The position numbers and the translations under genes were made by a program. Below, one piece after another: positions 8,160 to 15,644 of a DNA stretch of 41,582 bases (position 1 is its first letter; every line of letters starts with the position of its first letter). The notes beneath the pieces were generated by a model that ran no database searches, was not told where the DNA came from, and saw only the letters and a program-made list of their open reading frames with translations. Where the stretch lies: contig JAHLVZ010000015.1 of NCBI GenBank assembly GCA_019058165.1, forward strand, positions 1 through 41,582, read 5' to 3'. Source of the stretch: Candidatus Heimdallarchaeota archaeon (GTDB taxonomy: Archaea > Asgardarchaeota > Heimdallarchaeia > JABLTI01).

Positions 8160-8290
8160 CCTGTTTCTTCCGCAATGATCGGCGCTTGCAAACCAGGTCA
8201 GGCCATTTCTGACAGATGTTTTACGCTACCAGTATTGCTTGCCATTATAGAAAGGATCGGTACTAAATCCGATTTTATTATTTTTTAGCG
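8160..8290 (+). ncRNA. Candidate structured RNA with rod-like fold and terminator-like end
   Basis: Nested complementary segments line up in order: CC 8160-8161 with GG 8254-8255, TTTCT 8164-8168 with AGAAA 8249-8253, GCAAT 8172-8176 with ATTGC 8234-8238, GCG 8183-8185 with CGC 8224-8226, and GTCAG 8197-8201 with CTGAC 8209-8213. A second hairpin ATCGG/CCGAT (8256-8273) is followed by a T-rich stretch, as at a 3' end on the plus strand. The apical part contains ACCAGGTCAGG (8192-8202), which matches the 5' strand of SRP RNA helix 8, but the GGAA tetraloop and AGCAG strand are absent. No clear TATA box is seen upstream, so the strand and expression are uncertain. Confidence 0.3.
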
Positions 8291-8320
8291 GAATTCAATC
8301 GTTGGTAATGAGTAATTTAT

Positions 8321-8363
8321 AGAGGTTACTTGCGGAGGGTAAGTCCTGCCAAGTAAGACCTCT
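8321..8363. repeat. 43-nt inverted repeat (hairpin)
   Basis: AGAGGT-TACTTG (8321-8332) pairs with CAAGTA-ag-ACCTCT (8350-8363): two perfect 6-bp stems split by a 2-nt bulge, with a further GGA/TCC pairing inside. It lies about 90 bp upstream of the predicted TATA box of the downstream gene, so it is probably not in that gene's leader. It could be an RNA element or an operator. Confidence 0.5.
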
Positions 8364-8452
8364 AACTATTTATTCTCTTGATGATATTTAAAGCTTTACA
8401 AACATGTAATAATTCTGTCGACAATGACTAGAAAGGTAATTTCTTATCGAAA

Positions 8453-8463
8453 GAACATATTTA
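8453..8463 (+). promoter_or_regulatory. Possible TATA box for the gene at 8498
   Basis: AACATATTTAT about 40 bp before the ATG predicts transcription from near 8480 with a short leader. The match to the archaeal consensus is only fair. Confidence 0.3.
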
Positions 8464-8497
8464 TTGCTAAGAATACTGCAGTTAACTGGGTATTGTT

Positions 8498-9394
8498 ATG
8501 AAAATAACTGAAGTAGGTAAAAGAGGAGTTGTTTTTACATTTGATGACCTCTCGACAGAAGATATGGAAGCACCAACAAATGTCTTTGTGATTATTGGTG
8601 AAAAGCATATTTTCATCTGTGATACTTTTCTCGGACCAGGATCAATGGTAGGAGTCAAGGAGTATCTAAAGGAATATTCTGATAAAACTATCATTATTTT
8701 TAACTCCCACTACGATTGGGATCACCATTGGGGCAACTGTGCTTTTCCGGATACAAGAATTTACTCTCATCATTTGACTAGAGATAAGATACTAGAGGAA
8801 GGAGAAAAGAGCCTTGAGACTTACAAGAAGTTTCAAAGAGGAGAGATTACAATCACTCCGCCAAATACAGTATTCTATAATGCAATGTCTTTCATTGATG
8901 AAAAGGTGGACATTTTTCATTCTCCAGGACATACCGAGGATTCTAGTTCTTGCTTCGATTTAGAAAGCAATGTTTTGTTCGTAGGAGATAATGTTGAAGA
9001 CCCTATTCCATATATTCGTTCTGATCTTGAGGGTGTTGCTGAATATGTTGAAACATTGGAATTATATTACATGCTTGAATTTGATAAACTCATACCGGGT
9101 CATGGTCCAATAGCAGATAAGAAACTGTTAAAGCAAAATCTAGATTATCTCAAGCATTTTCCAGAATTAGAGAAACCAATTGATTTGAAAAAATTAGGCA
9201 AACCATACTATCACATTCATTTGCATAATTTGTCAACTTTAGCAGAAGAATTAAGCAAGAAAGAACAATATGAAGATGCTATAAAATATTACCAACAAGT
9301 TGTCGAACTTGGCAAGAAGTTTGAATTAATAAATGCCGATAGCATTAAAAGAGTCAAAGGAAAAATTGAAGAAATAAAGAAGGCAATGTCTTAG
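8498..9394 (+). CDS. Metallo-beta-lactamase-fold hydrolase with altered metal motif and TPR-like tail
   Basis: Residues 1-210 form a metallo-beta-lactamase fold: NSHYDWDHHWGN (69-80), SPGHTEDSS with H145, FVGDN with D164, and IPGHGP with H202. The canonical first motif is HxHxDH; here it reads H71-Y-D73-W-D75-H76, so the second metal-ligand His is Asp. The other metal ligands are present. Residues 235-298 look like a TPR-type helical pair (LAEELSKKEQYEDAIKYYQQ) and may bind a partner. The family includes glyoxalase II, lactonases, RNases and flavodiiron-type proteins; the substrate is not predictable. It is convergent with TrmO, and the two stop codons overlap by 4 bp. Confidence 0.8.
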   Translation: MKITEVGKRGVVFTFDDLSTEDMEAPTNVFVIIGEKHIFICDTFLGPGSMVGVKEYLKEYSDKTIIIFNSHYDWDHHWGNCAFPDTRIYSHHLTRDKILEEGEKSLETYKKFQRGEITITPPNTVFYNAMSFIDEKVDIFHSPGHTEDSSSCFDLESNVLFVGDNVEDPIPYIRSDLEGVAEYVETLELYYMLEFDKLIPGHGPIADKKLLKQNLDYLKHFPELEKPIDLKKLGKPYYHIHLHNLSTLAEELSKKEQYEDAIKYYQQVVELGKKFELINADSIKRVKGKIEEIKKAMS

Positions 9395-9885
9395 TCTTCT
9401 TTAGTAAATCTGCTATCGGATTTGGTTTTTTCATATTCTCTTTTTTCATACCAACCGCTTTTGGCATTTCGAAAACAATCAAATTCCTGGAAATATGGTT
9501 TTATATCGAGCAAGGGAGTTTCATCTAGCATATCAACTCCTTTCACTTCCAATTTTACTTCATTCTTAAATGAAACAATATCTAGCAACTCAACAACTGA
9601 TATACCAATAGGATTCGGTCTATTTGGTGCACGAACAGCGAATAAGCCCATTATCTCTTCGCTTAGAAATGGTTTTACGAGTAATTCGAAATCTTTGCTT
9701 TTGTGGAAATGATAAATTAGAATTATATGAGAAAAATCCACTATTCCTTTGAGACCATTCATATATTTAAGCGGTAATACAACAGAACCTTCTGCTTCAG
9801 AAAATTTAGATTGAATAGGCATTCCTTCAACCGTCTTGAAAGGTGTCTTAATAACGCCAATTGGTTTGTAAACAATATCTTTCAT
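9391..9885 (-). CDS. trmO: TrmO (TsaA/YaeB) tRNA-t6A37 N6-methyltransferase
   Basis: Predicted to use SAM to methylate the N6 of threonylcarbamoyladenosine at position 37 of tRNA-Thr, giving m6t6A. The family signature is plain: YKPIGVIKTPF at the start, SEAEGSVVL, the central IILIYHFHKS strand, the SAM-site block FAVRAPNRPNPIGIS (84-98), and LDETPLLDIKPYF. At 164 aa it matches the single-domain archaeal form; the E. coli enzyme has an extra C-terminal domain. It starts with ATG and ends inside the stop of the convergent upstream-strand hydrolase. It appears to be transcribed alone. Confidence 0.9.
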   Translation of the reverse strand: MKDIVYKPIGVIKTPFKTVEGMPIQSKFSEAEGSVVLPLKYMNGLKGIVDFSHIILIYHFHKSKDFELLVKPFLSEEIMGLFAVRAPNRPNPIGISVVELLDIVSFKNEVKLEVKGVDMLDETPLLDIKPYFQEFDCFRNAKSGWYEKREYEKTKSDSRFTKED

Positions 9886-9958
9886 ATCTTACACATCGAA
9901 AACTTCTATATCTAAATAGAATTCAAACTATTTGGATATTTTTAATATTCATGTATGA

Positions 9959-9970
9959 TATATATAATAA
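9959..9970 (+). promoter_or_regulatory. TATA box for the gene at 10001
   Basis: TATATATAATAA ends 30 bp before the ATG, predicting a transcript with a leader of about 10 nt or less. Good consensus. Confidence 0.5.
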
Positions 9971-10000
9971 TTAGCAAGAATAACTTATCTGTGATTGTAA

Positions 10001-10597
10001 ATGAAGAGAGAAATACTGGTAATTTCATTGGCAAGTATCCTAATTTTATCTTTGACAATAACTCTTCAAAGCCTTGTTATTTTTGAGCTTAGTAAAAAAA
10101 GTGGACTAGTGTTTGCTGATGAAGATGTAATCATAACAGTAAACGAAACTATTGCTAGTTTCTATGCAAGATATGCTGTGATGAATTATGATGAAGTAAC
10201 AAATTATTGGATTGCATTACCTTTTGCATTAAAACCTTGGAATATAAATCTAACAATTAATAATATCTCTACTGATTATTACTGGACCGTTTCTTATGTG
10301 GATTCTGAACCGCTACCATTCGATGCTATTAGATTTAAATTACAAATTGAGAAAAATCAGAAATTGGATATAGAAGTTAGTTATTTCAGGAATTTTGAAA
10401 TTATTGAAGAAAATAGTACAGAATATGGTTTGTTCAAGTATATTGTGGGATCTACAAAAAGTTGGAGTCAACCTCTGGATTTTGCTCATTTTGAATTCTG
10501 GCAAGAGAAAGACAGCATCAAAACACTTCTTGAAACAAGGGATTTTTACACATGGATGCCGGAAGAGACTTTTCTTTACTTCTATTTTACAGTTTAA
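10001..10597 (+). CDS. Exported or membrane-anchored protein, unknown
   Basis: Not recognised. A positively charged start (MKRE) and a hydrophobic segment at about residues 5-30 form a signal anchor or signal peptide; the remaining about 165 residues are a beta-rich extracellular domain with Trp/Tyr-rich strands (YYWTVSYVDSEPLP, FYTWMPEETFLYFYF) and several N-x-S/T sites (NET, NLT, NNIS, ENST), typical of archaeal glycosylated surface proteins. No second membrane helix is seen. It has its own TATA box and ends 43 bp before the MFS gene, which seems to have a separate promoter in that gap. Confidence 0.65.
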   Translation: MKREILVISLASILILSLTITLQSLVIFELSKKSGLVFADEDVIITVNETIASFYARYAVMNYDEVTNYWIALPFALKPWNINLTINNISTDYYWTVSYVDSEPLPFDAIRFKLQIEKNQKLDIEVSYFRNFEIIEENSTEYGLFKYIVGSTKSWSQPLDFAHFEFWQEKDSIKTLLETRDFYTWMPEETFLYFYFTV

Positions 10598-10607
10598 GAG
10601 GGCAAGA

Positions 10608-10617
10608 ATTATTTATA
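10608..10617 (+). promoter_or_regulatory. TATA box of an apparently leaderless transcript
   Basis: ATTATTTATA lies 23-32 bp before the ATG of the MFS gene at 10640. At the usual archaeal spacing, transcription would start at or next to the ATG. No Shine-Dalgarno is visible before that ATG, which agrees with a leaderless message. Confidence 0.4.
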
Positions 10618-10639
10618 GGGAAAATTACATAATTCTGTT

Positions 10640-12442
10640 ATGAACCAGCAAAGGTTTCCATATGGCAAATCTACTTTGATTAGTATTGGCTATATGACAA
10701 ACAACCTTACTTGGTCAGTCTACAATGCATTTGTACCGCTATTTCTTACTACTAACTTTTGTGTTTTGTTAGGAGAAAATGCAGTGGTAATAAACACATT
10801 AGTAGGGTTAGTTATGATTTTAGATAATATAGCTGCTGTTCTCATTCAACCATATATTGGAGCAAGATCAGATAGAACCTGGGTTAAAAATCTAGGTCGA
10901 AGAATGCCATTTGTTATAATTGGAATACCTTTAGCTGCGTTTTTCTTTGGTTTTATTGGTTCATTTTGGTCAACACTATGGGTTCTGCTGATAGCAGTAA
11001 CTGGATTTAACATAAGCATGGCCTTTTACAAATCTCCGGTAATGAGTTTAATGCCAGACACGCTTCCCCGAGAATATCGTAGTCAAGGTTCAGGTGTTCT
11101 TAATGTTGTTGGAAGTATTGGAAGCATATCAGGACTAGTAATAGTTTCAACTCTAATAAAAGCGGGGAGAACTAGTCTTGCATTTTGGTTATTATCTATT
11201 TTAATGATAGTTTGTTTGGCTATTCTTTATTTCACCATCAAAGAGAAAAAGGATGTTGAAATTGAGGAATGTGAAGAAAGACTTGGTATTTTTTCATCTT
11301 TTAAGACATTATTCAAGGAGAAAAATAAGGGACTAATTCTTTTGCTTTTTTCAATGTTCTTTCATACGGCAGGATATAATGTTGTTGAGACGTTTATTTC
11401 ACCTTATATTCAATATGTTCTAAATCCCGAAAGTTATACTGAGGTAGGAAAAGTCTGTGACATAGTAGTAGAGGGTGCTACGGGAGGGTACATACTCGCA
11501 GCGTTTGTTGGTTTTTCTGTTCTTATGGCTCTGCCTGCAGGATTAGTTGGTAGAAGAATTGGAGCTTTGAATGCTTGTTTATTAGGACTTTTGGGATTTA
11601 TTGTTGCAGTCATACCAATTACCATAATTAGTGTAACAAGTTTAGATGCCTTAAGAGACATTCTAACTTTTAGTACTTCATCTACATCCCAATTTGGACC
11701 GGTAACACTAGTTTATATCGGATTGGTCATTTTACTAGCTTTTAGTTGGTTAACGCTTTCTATTAACTCAATTGTTGTTATTTGGAATTTTGCTCCAAGA
11801 AACAAAACTGCTACTTACACAAGTTATTACTATGCTTTTCATCATCTAGCTGCAATAGTTAGTCCTTTCCTAGCTGGTGGGATTTTTGATTTATTTCAAG
11901 CATATTTCAAAAGAAAAGGATGGAACGTTCCAGGTATTCGAGTACTCTTTATTTACGTCTCATTTTGTTTTGTTATTGCATTAATTCTCTTATCAATAGT
12001 AAAGATATTACGAACAAAAGAATTGCGTAAAATTGAAGACACTGATGAATATGTTCTAAGAAGATTCGAAGAGAAAGAATATCCATTGCTATTCTTACCC
12101 ATGCTTCTATTTGGCGTAGGTCTTCGACAAGAAAAAGCTTTGATTGATTTAAGGAAAGAGCAAAATCGAGAACGTCGAGAACTAAAGCGTGAAATAAGAA
12201 AGCTAAGGAGAATGCGCAGAAAACTAAAATCAGATGTTATATTGGGTGATTATCAGGATCTAGATGAGGAACATCGATTAGCTATTATTGAGCGTTTAGA
12301 ATCAGAAAAAGAACTAAGAAGAGATCATCGAGAAAAGAGAAAGGAATTGAGAGATGAAATAATTAAAGAGAAAATCAAGAAAAAGTTAGAAGATGAAAGT
12401 GATCAATCAGAGTCTAAGAAATCGAAAAAAGATGATAAATAA
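10640..12442 (+). CDS. MFS transporter (SLC45/GPH-like) with charged coiled-coil tail
   Basis: Major facilitator carrier with about 12 membrane helices in residues 15-455. The loop after helix 2 reads GARSDRTW then GRRMPFVIIG, the arrangement found in the SLC45/sucrose-proton symporter and GPH sugar-cation groups, so a sugar or glycoside is a reasonable guess. Later landmarks are PDTLPREYRSQGSG (loop 4-5) and NFAPRNKTATYTSYYYAFHH. From about 485 to 600 there is a long, highly charged helical tail (RREL.REIRKLRRMRRK and EKIKKKLEDE type segments) predicted as a cytoplasmic coiled coil, unusual for this family. It is preceded by a TATA box and ends 9 bp before a convergent gene. Confidence 0.85.
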   Translation: MNQQRFPYGKSTLISIGYMTNNLTWSVYNAFVPLFLTTNFCVLLGENAVVINTLVGLVMILDNIAAVLIQPYIGARSDRTWVKNLGRRMPFVIIGIPLAAFFFGFIGSFWSTLWVLLIAVTGFNISMAFYKSPVMSLMPDTLPREYRSQGSGVLNVVGSIGSISGLVIVSTLIKAGRTSLAFWLLSILMIVCLAILYFTIKEKKDVEIEECEERLGIFSSFKTLFKEKNKGLILLLFSMFFHTAGYNVVETFISPYIQYVLNPESYTEVGKVCDIVVEGATGGYILAAFVGFSVLMALPAGLVGRRIGALNACLLGLLGFIVAVIPITIISVTSLDALRDILTFSTSSTSQFGPVTLVYIGLVILLAFSWLTLSINSIVVIWNFAPRNKTATYTSYYYAFHHLAAIVSPFLAGGIFDLFQAYFKRKGWNVPGIRVLFIYVSFCFVIALILLSIVKILRTKELRKIEDTDEYVLRRFEEKEYPLLFLPMLLFGVGLRQEKALIDLRKEQNRERRELKREIRKLRRMRRKLKSDVILGDYQDLDEEHRLAIIERLESEKELRRDHREKRKELRDEIIKEKIKKKLEDESDQSESKKSKKDDK

Positions 12443-12451
12443 GAAATTTAG

Positions 12452-13234
12452 TTATTTACGTCCTATACAGAATAAAATAGATGCCGGAGCAGATCCATAT
12501 TTCATTATATTTTGTTTAATAATCTCTTTTCTTTTTAATAACCTATCATACTCAGAAGATTCCTTTACTTGAACAATGCTTTCTTCAAGTTCCTTTATTA
12601 CAAATTTAATTAGATTTTCATTTAATGGATCTTCACATTGTTGATTATTTGAACAGAAAAGGCATTTAACGTATCGTGATGATTCATATACTTGGAATTC
12701 TCTTAAATTTAATTCCTCAATTATTCCTATAATTGTTTTTTTTGTATACGTTTTTTGGTGATAAATACCCAACATATTATCAATTTCAGCTCCTAATGTA
12801 TGTAAGGCAATGTCAGTTTTTTGAGCTTCAGTTTGATTCCCATCACAGAACATTTCTTGAATAATGAGGTAAGCACCTGGTTTCAAAACTCGTTTCATTT
12901 CATCTAAAACATCATTCATGTTTTCTAAATGATGAAGAGAATTTGCTAAACAAACAAGATCGAATTTATTATTATCAAACCTTAATTTTTCAGCATTCAT
13001 TAGATGAATCTTAACAGATTTTCCAGCAAGATTTTTCTTAGCTTTTTCCATTTCTTTTTTGTCTGAATCAATTCCAGTAAAAGACTCATAATCCTTAAGT
13101 GTATCAATTAACATTGCAATGAAATCGCCATCACCAGAAGCAACATCTAAAACATTACCACCTGAAATGGTTTTCATTATTTTAGCAATTTCAACTGCTC
13201 CAGATTTTAATAGATTTGGAGGAACTACTTCCAT
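12452..13234 (-). CDS. Class I SAM-dependent methyltransferase with small Cys cluster
   Basis: UbiE/Methyltransf_11-type Rossmann enzyme: motif I VLDVASGDGDF (28-38), acidic ribose contact D56 in GIDSDKKE, post-II MNAEKLRFD (79-87), FDLVCLANSLHHL (91-103) and RVLKPGAYLIIQEM (115-128). Residues 130-260 form a mixed helical cap that holds C191-x2-C194-x5-C200 and C130, a pattern that might bind a metal or be substrate-related. The acceptor is unknown; quinone, lipid or small-molecule substrates are possible. ATG start with AGGTT upstream; it has its own TATA box. Confidence 0.8.
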   Translation of the reverse strand: MEVVPPNLLKSGAVEIAKIMKTISGGNVLDVASGDGDFIAMLIDTLKDYESFTGIDSDKKEMEKAKKNLAGKSVKIHLMNAEKLRFDNNKFDLVCLANSLHHLENMNDVLDEMKRVLKPGAYLIIQEMFCDGNQTEAQKTDIALHTLGAEIDNMLGIYHQKTYTKKTIIGIIEELNLREFQVYESSRYVKCLFCSNNQQCEDPLNENLIKFVIKELEESIVQVKESSEYDRLLKRKEIIKQNIMKYGSAPASILFCIGRK

Positions 13235-13291
13235 CTTGTAACCTCTTAGATCATTACCTAGATACTGAAATAAAAAACTAAATACAAATCT

Positions 13292-13303
13292 GTTATATAA
13301 ATT
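13292..13303 (-). promoter_or_regulatory. TATA box for the methyltransferase at 12452-13234
   Basis: On the minus strand the sequence reads AATTTATATAAC, about 58-69 bp before the ATG, predicting a start of transcription near 13268 and a leader of about 35 nt. Confidence 0.45.
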
Positions 13304-13364
13304 TTGAAGTTCAGTTATTTTACTAGATTATTACCAAGATTTAGTAGATGATGTTGAAAGAGAA

Positions 13365-13400
13365 AAAAAATCGTAAAAAAAGAAGAAAAAAACAGATTAA
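13365..13400 (-). terminator. T-rich terminator region after the ICMT-like gene
   Basis: On the minus strand, several T-runs of 7-8 residues occur 60-95 bp after the stop of the ICMT-like gene, the usual form of archaeal terminators. Confidence 0.4.
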
Positions 13401-13460
13401 CTTTTAACAACTTAAAAAAATATTCTGCAAAAGCATAAATAACGACTTATATTTCACTTT

Positions 13461-14129
13461 TCATTCCTCTTTATCTCTTGTATTTTTGTCAAGTTTCCTT
13501 GTATCTCTTTTTAAAAATTTGAAAATTGGTGGGAATAAACTACCTGTTCTTTGTTTATAAGTTATATATTCATCGCCAAAAGTCTCAACTAATAGCTCTT
13601 CTTCTTTTCTAATCCTGAGAAGAAGAATTAAACAAATCCCTCCAATCCAAATTATACCAAAGAACCAGTTTCCAGTAATTAGGAAAATTGCTGTGTGAAA
13701 GAAAATATAGGTAGTATATATTGGATGTCTAATAAATCTATAAGGACCAGTAGATACAAACTTATGATTTTGTTTAATTTTTAAAAAAAAGGAATAATTT
13801 TTACCCAAATAAAAATGTGCTATAATAAATAATCCTAATGAAAACACTCCAATAGTCAATCCTACCCAAATGAGGGGATTTGGATAATGCGGAATATTTC
13901 CCCAAGCAAACCAATCTGGCATCGTTATAAAAGTAAAAACGATAATTATTATAGAAATAATATAGATTTGGATTAAAGATAAAGTGAATATACTATCTTT
14001 TACATCTGAATCTTGATTCAAGTTTATTGATAATAAAGCTAAAAGAATTCGCATGATTGTAAAAACACCATATAATGTTCCTAGAATTATCCTTACAGCC
14101 AAACCATAATCCATTTTCACATCTTCCAT
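13461..14129 (-). CDS. Isoprenylcysteine carboxyl methyltransferase-like membrane methyltransferase
   Basis: Integral membrane methyltransferase of the ICMT/PEMT group. About five hydrophobic segments are visible: residues 9-34, 48-70, 86-106, 138-152 and 156-172. The C-terminal SAM-binding signature is intact: FVSTGPYRFIRHPIYTTY (124-141, with R134-H135-P136), then RIRKEEELLVETFGDEY (172-188) and YKQRTGSLFPP. In eukaryotes ICMT methylates prenylated protein C-termini, while prokaryotic relatives act on lipids, thiols or unknown targets; no prenyltransferase is adjacent, so the target is open. It is downstream of the PadR/HAAS pair on the same strand but separated by a terminator, and has its own TATA box. 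Confidence 0.8.
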   Translation of the reverse strand: MEDVKMDYGLAVRIILGTLYGVFTIMRILLALLSINLNQDSDVKDSIFTLSLIQIYIISIIIIVFTFITMPDWFAWGNIPHYPNPLIWVGLTIGVFSLGLFIIAHFYLGKNYSFFLKIKQNHKFVSTGPYRFIRHPIYTTYIFFHTAIFLITGNWFFGIIWIGGICLILLLRIRKEEELLVETFGDEYITYKQRTGSLFPPIFKFLKRDTRKLDKNTRDKEE

Positions 14130-14189
14130 TTCTGGGATTTTTTAAAAAGATTTAGATATTTGACATGATAAATTACATAATGAGTATTC

Positions 14190-14200
14190 GCTTTATATTT
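14190..14200 (-). promoter_or_regulatory. TATA box for the ICMT-like gene
   Basis: On the minus strand GAAATATAAAG lies about 61-71 bp before the ATG at 14129, predicting transcription from near 14167 with a leader of about 38 nt. Confidence 0.4.
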
Positions 14201-14204
14201 CTTA

Positions 14205-14339
14205 GGGGCGGGAATTTGATGAAGAATTGATCATCAATCACCGCTGCAAATGTCCCAAACGAGTAAGAATGCTGAGGGTAAAAAATAATCATCAGAGATC
14301 AAGATATGGTGCCTGCTCTGCAGGTATCAAAACTTGATA
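14205..14339. ncRNA. Candidate structured RNA or structured 3' region
   Basis: The 240-bp gap holds an ordered set of perfect hairpins: GCGG (14208-14211) with CCGC (14241-14244), outside TTGATGA (14216-14222) with TCATCAA (14231-14237); then GATA (14303-14306) with TATC (14325-14328), outside CCTGC (14312-14316) with GCAGG (14320-14324); alternatively TATCAA (14325-14330) with TTGATA (14334-14339). The segment is richer in GC than its flanks. The strand is undecided: it lies between the terminator of the HAAS gene and the promoter of the ICMT-like gene. No open frame is present. Confidence 0.35.
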
Positions 14340-14341
14340 AT

Positions 14342-14375
14342 AAAAAAAAAGAGGGTTAATGGATTACCCATTAAC
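14342..14375 (-). terminator. Intrinsic-type terminator of the PadR/HAAS operon
   Basis: On the minus strand GTTAATGG, a 5-nt loop and CCATTAAC form a perfect 8-bp stem that overlaps the stop codon of the HAAS gene, followed within 4 nt by nine T residues (A-run 14342-14350 on the plus strand). Confidence 0.7.
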
Positions 14376-15642
14376 GATAGATTTCTACTTCTCTCATCGG
14401 AAATCCTTCTGTTTCTAGTTTTGCAATTCTAGACAATTCAGATATGATACTGAGCGCATTTATGGCGACAATGACATAGACAATTATTTGCAATACGAGG
14501 AAGGTAGTACTTTGATCCCACCAATACCAATCAACATTAGTAACTAACCAATTGATTTTACTTAAAACCTCTTGGTGGATTCCATCATATTCAAAAACTG
14601 TTCTTATTAGTGAAAGCCATAATGGAATGTATACTGCTTTTGGAAAGATACTGAGAAACATTAATCCTTGCTGTAATCGTAAGAGTCTACCAATTAATGC
14701 TTGTAGAAATCTGATTATTCCAATTACTAATGATATACCTCCAAGAATTACTAACCAATATCTTAATGGCGATGTGCCCATGAAATCAAACAATGGTAGA
14801 AATGGCATTACTACAAGTGCAGTTCCAAATACCATGCCGGTAATTCCTTCAGACAAGTAGTTTCGTCCTAGATCGCGTTTGTATTTAACAACTCTTTCTG
14901 GTCCTGGAGTTATCTTTTCTCTGATTACTCTTGGTTCTTTGACTATGATAGTTTCTTTGACAATCTTTGGAGCAGCAATTGTTACTGTTGTTTCAGTTGG
15001 AGTTGATTCTTGGAAAGTTTTAGCTGCAGCTTCTGATTTAGCTTCAGTAGCTTCGGTTGTTTCCTTTGGTCTTGTTTCAAAAAACCTTCGAATTGTTGAT
15101 GGTAGTCTTGCTGTAAACCGGCTGAAATCTTCTGGTAGATAGCCTTCCTTTGATAAATATACAAATTGTATTGTAATAAGAACCAAAGTAATTGCTATAC
15201 TAATGAAAATTCCTTGGAAGAAGTCTCCAAAAACCTCACGAGCAGTAGTAGTACCGATAAAGCTGAATAACAACCCTATAAAATTAAAACCAACTAAAAC
15301 TGCACCGACAATGATTAGGATCTTAGTATAAATCGGGAATAATTCTTCAGTGATAAAGTACTTTGGTTTTCCACGTCGTTTGTATTCACCTGCGATTTTG
15401 CTAGGTGAACCCATCTGATCAATTACTAATTCGATTTGTTCTTCAGAAGGTTCTCCGCCTTCAGCTAATTCAGTCGCACGATCCCAAATATGAGTTTCTA
15501 ATTCCTCTAAAATATCAGAGATATTATCTTTTTCATCTTTTAACCAAAACGGTAATTTCTTTTCAACGTCATAAAGAAAAGTTTTAATCAATTCTTGTCG
15601 TCTATCAGAATCATTACTGTAATTGTTTTTTTCGTTACTCAT
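14371..15642 (-). CDS. HAAS-domain membrane protein, partner of PadR regulator
   Basis: Residues 1-90 are a HAAS/DUF1700-type helical domain, with the diagnostic LEELETHIWDRATEL and IDQMGSPSKIAGEY segments. HAAS proteins are classically encoded next to PadR repressors and are thought to signal through or sequester them. Six or so membrane helices follow: about 105-128, 143-166, then after a Thr/Glu/Lys-rich linker (190-250) 266-285, 291-312, 325-345 and 374-400. The Shine-Dalgarno AAGGTGAG overlaps the end of padR, and only 2 nt separate the genes, so they are co-translated. The linker (SEAAAKTFQESTPTETTVTI) is low in complexity. The role as a membrane arm of PadR control is inferred from family context. 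Confidence 0.8.
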   Translation of the reverse strand: MSNEKNNYSNDSDRRQELIKTFLYDVEKKLPFWLKDEKDNISDILEELETHIWDRATELAEGGEPSEEQIELVIDQMGSPSKIAGEYKRRGKPKYFITEELFPIYTKILIIVGAVLVGFNFIGLLFSFIGTTTAREVFGDFFQGIFISIAITLVLITIQFVYLSKEGYLPEDFSRFTARLPSTIRRFFETRPKETTEATEAKSEAAAKTFQESTPTETTVTIAAPKIVKETIIVKEPRVIREKITPGPERVVKYKRDLGRNYLSEGITGMVFGTALVVMPFLPLFDFMGTSPLRYWLVILGGISLVIGIIRFLQALIGRLLRLQQGLMFLSIFPKAVYIPLWLSLIRTVFEYDGIHQEVLSKINWLVTNVDWYWWDQSTTFLVLQIIVYVIVAINALSIISELSRIAKLETEGFPMREVEIYR

Positions 15643-15644
15643 TT

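Larger units (their letters stand above)
8098..8452. other. Non-coding region with several strong hairpins
   Basis: Divergent intergenic region between the epimerase and the metallo-beta-lactamase-fold gene; no open frame of note. It holds a small palindrome GATTCA/TGAATC (8124-8138), a long nested rod-like fold (8160-8255), a hairpin with a T-rich tail (8256-8290) and a 43-nt hairpin (8321-8363). These are listed separately as RNA candidates. Confidence 0.6.

Noticed and set aside
8192-8226. SRP RNA gene
   Set aside because: ACCAGGTCAGG matches helix 8, but the GGAA tetraloop and the AGCAG strand are missing, so I only call a structured RNA candidate.
8334-8346. RNase P RNA conserved region I-like GGAGGGTAAGTCC
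   Set aside because: It has an extra T compared with the conserved GAGGAAAGTCC type sequence and no partner region V is found nearby; it is better explained as part of a local hairpin.
14216-14275. C/D-box guide RNA (TTGATGA ... CTGA spaced about 50 nt)
   Set aside because: No internal C'/D' boxes and no terminal stem joining the two ends; the TTGATGA is part of a perfect local hairpin instead.
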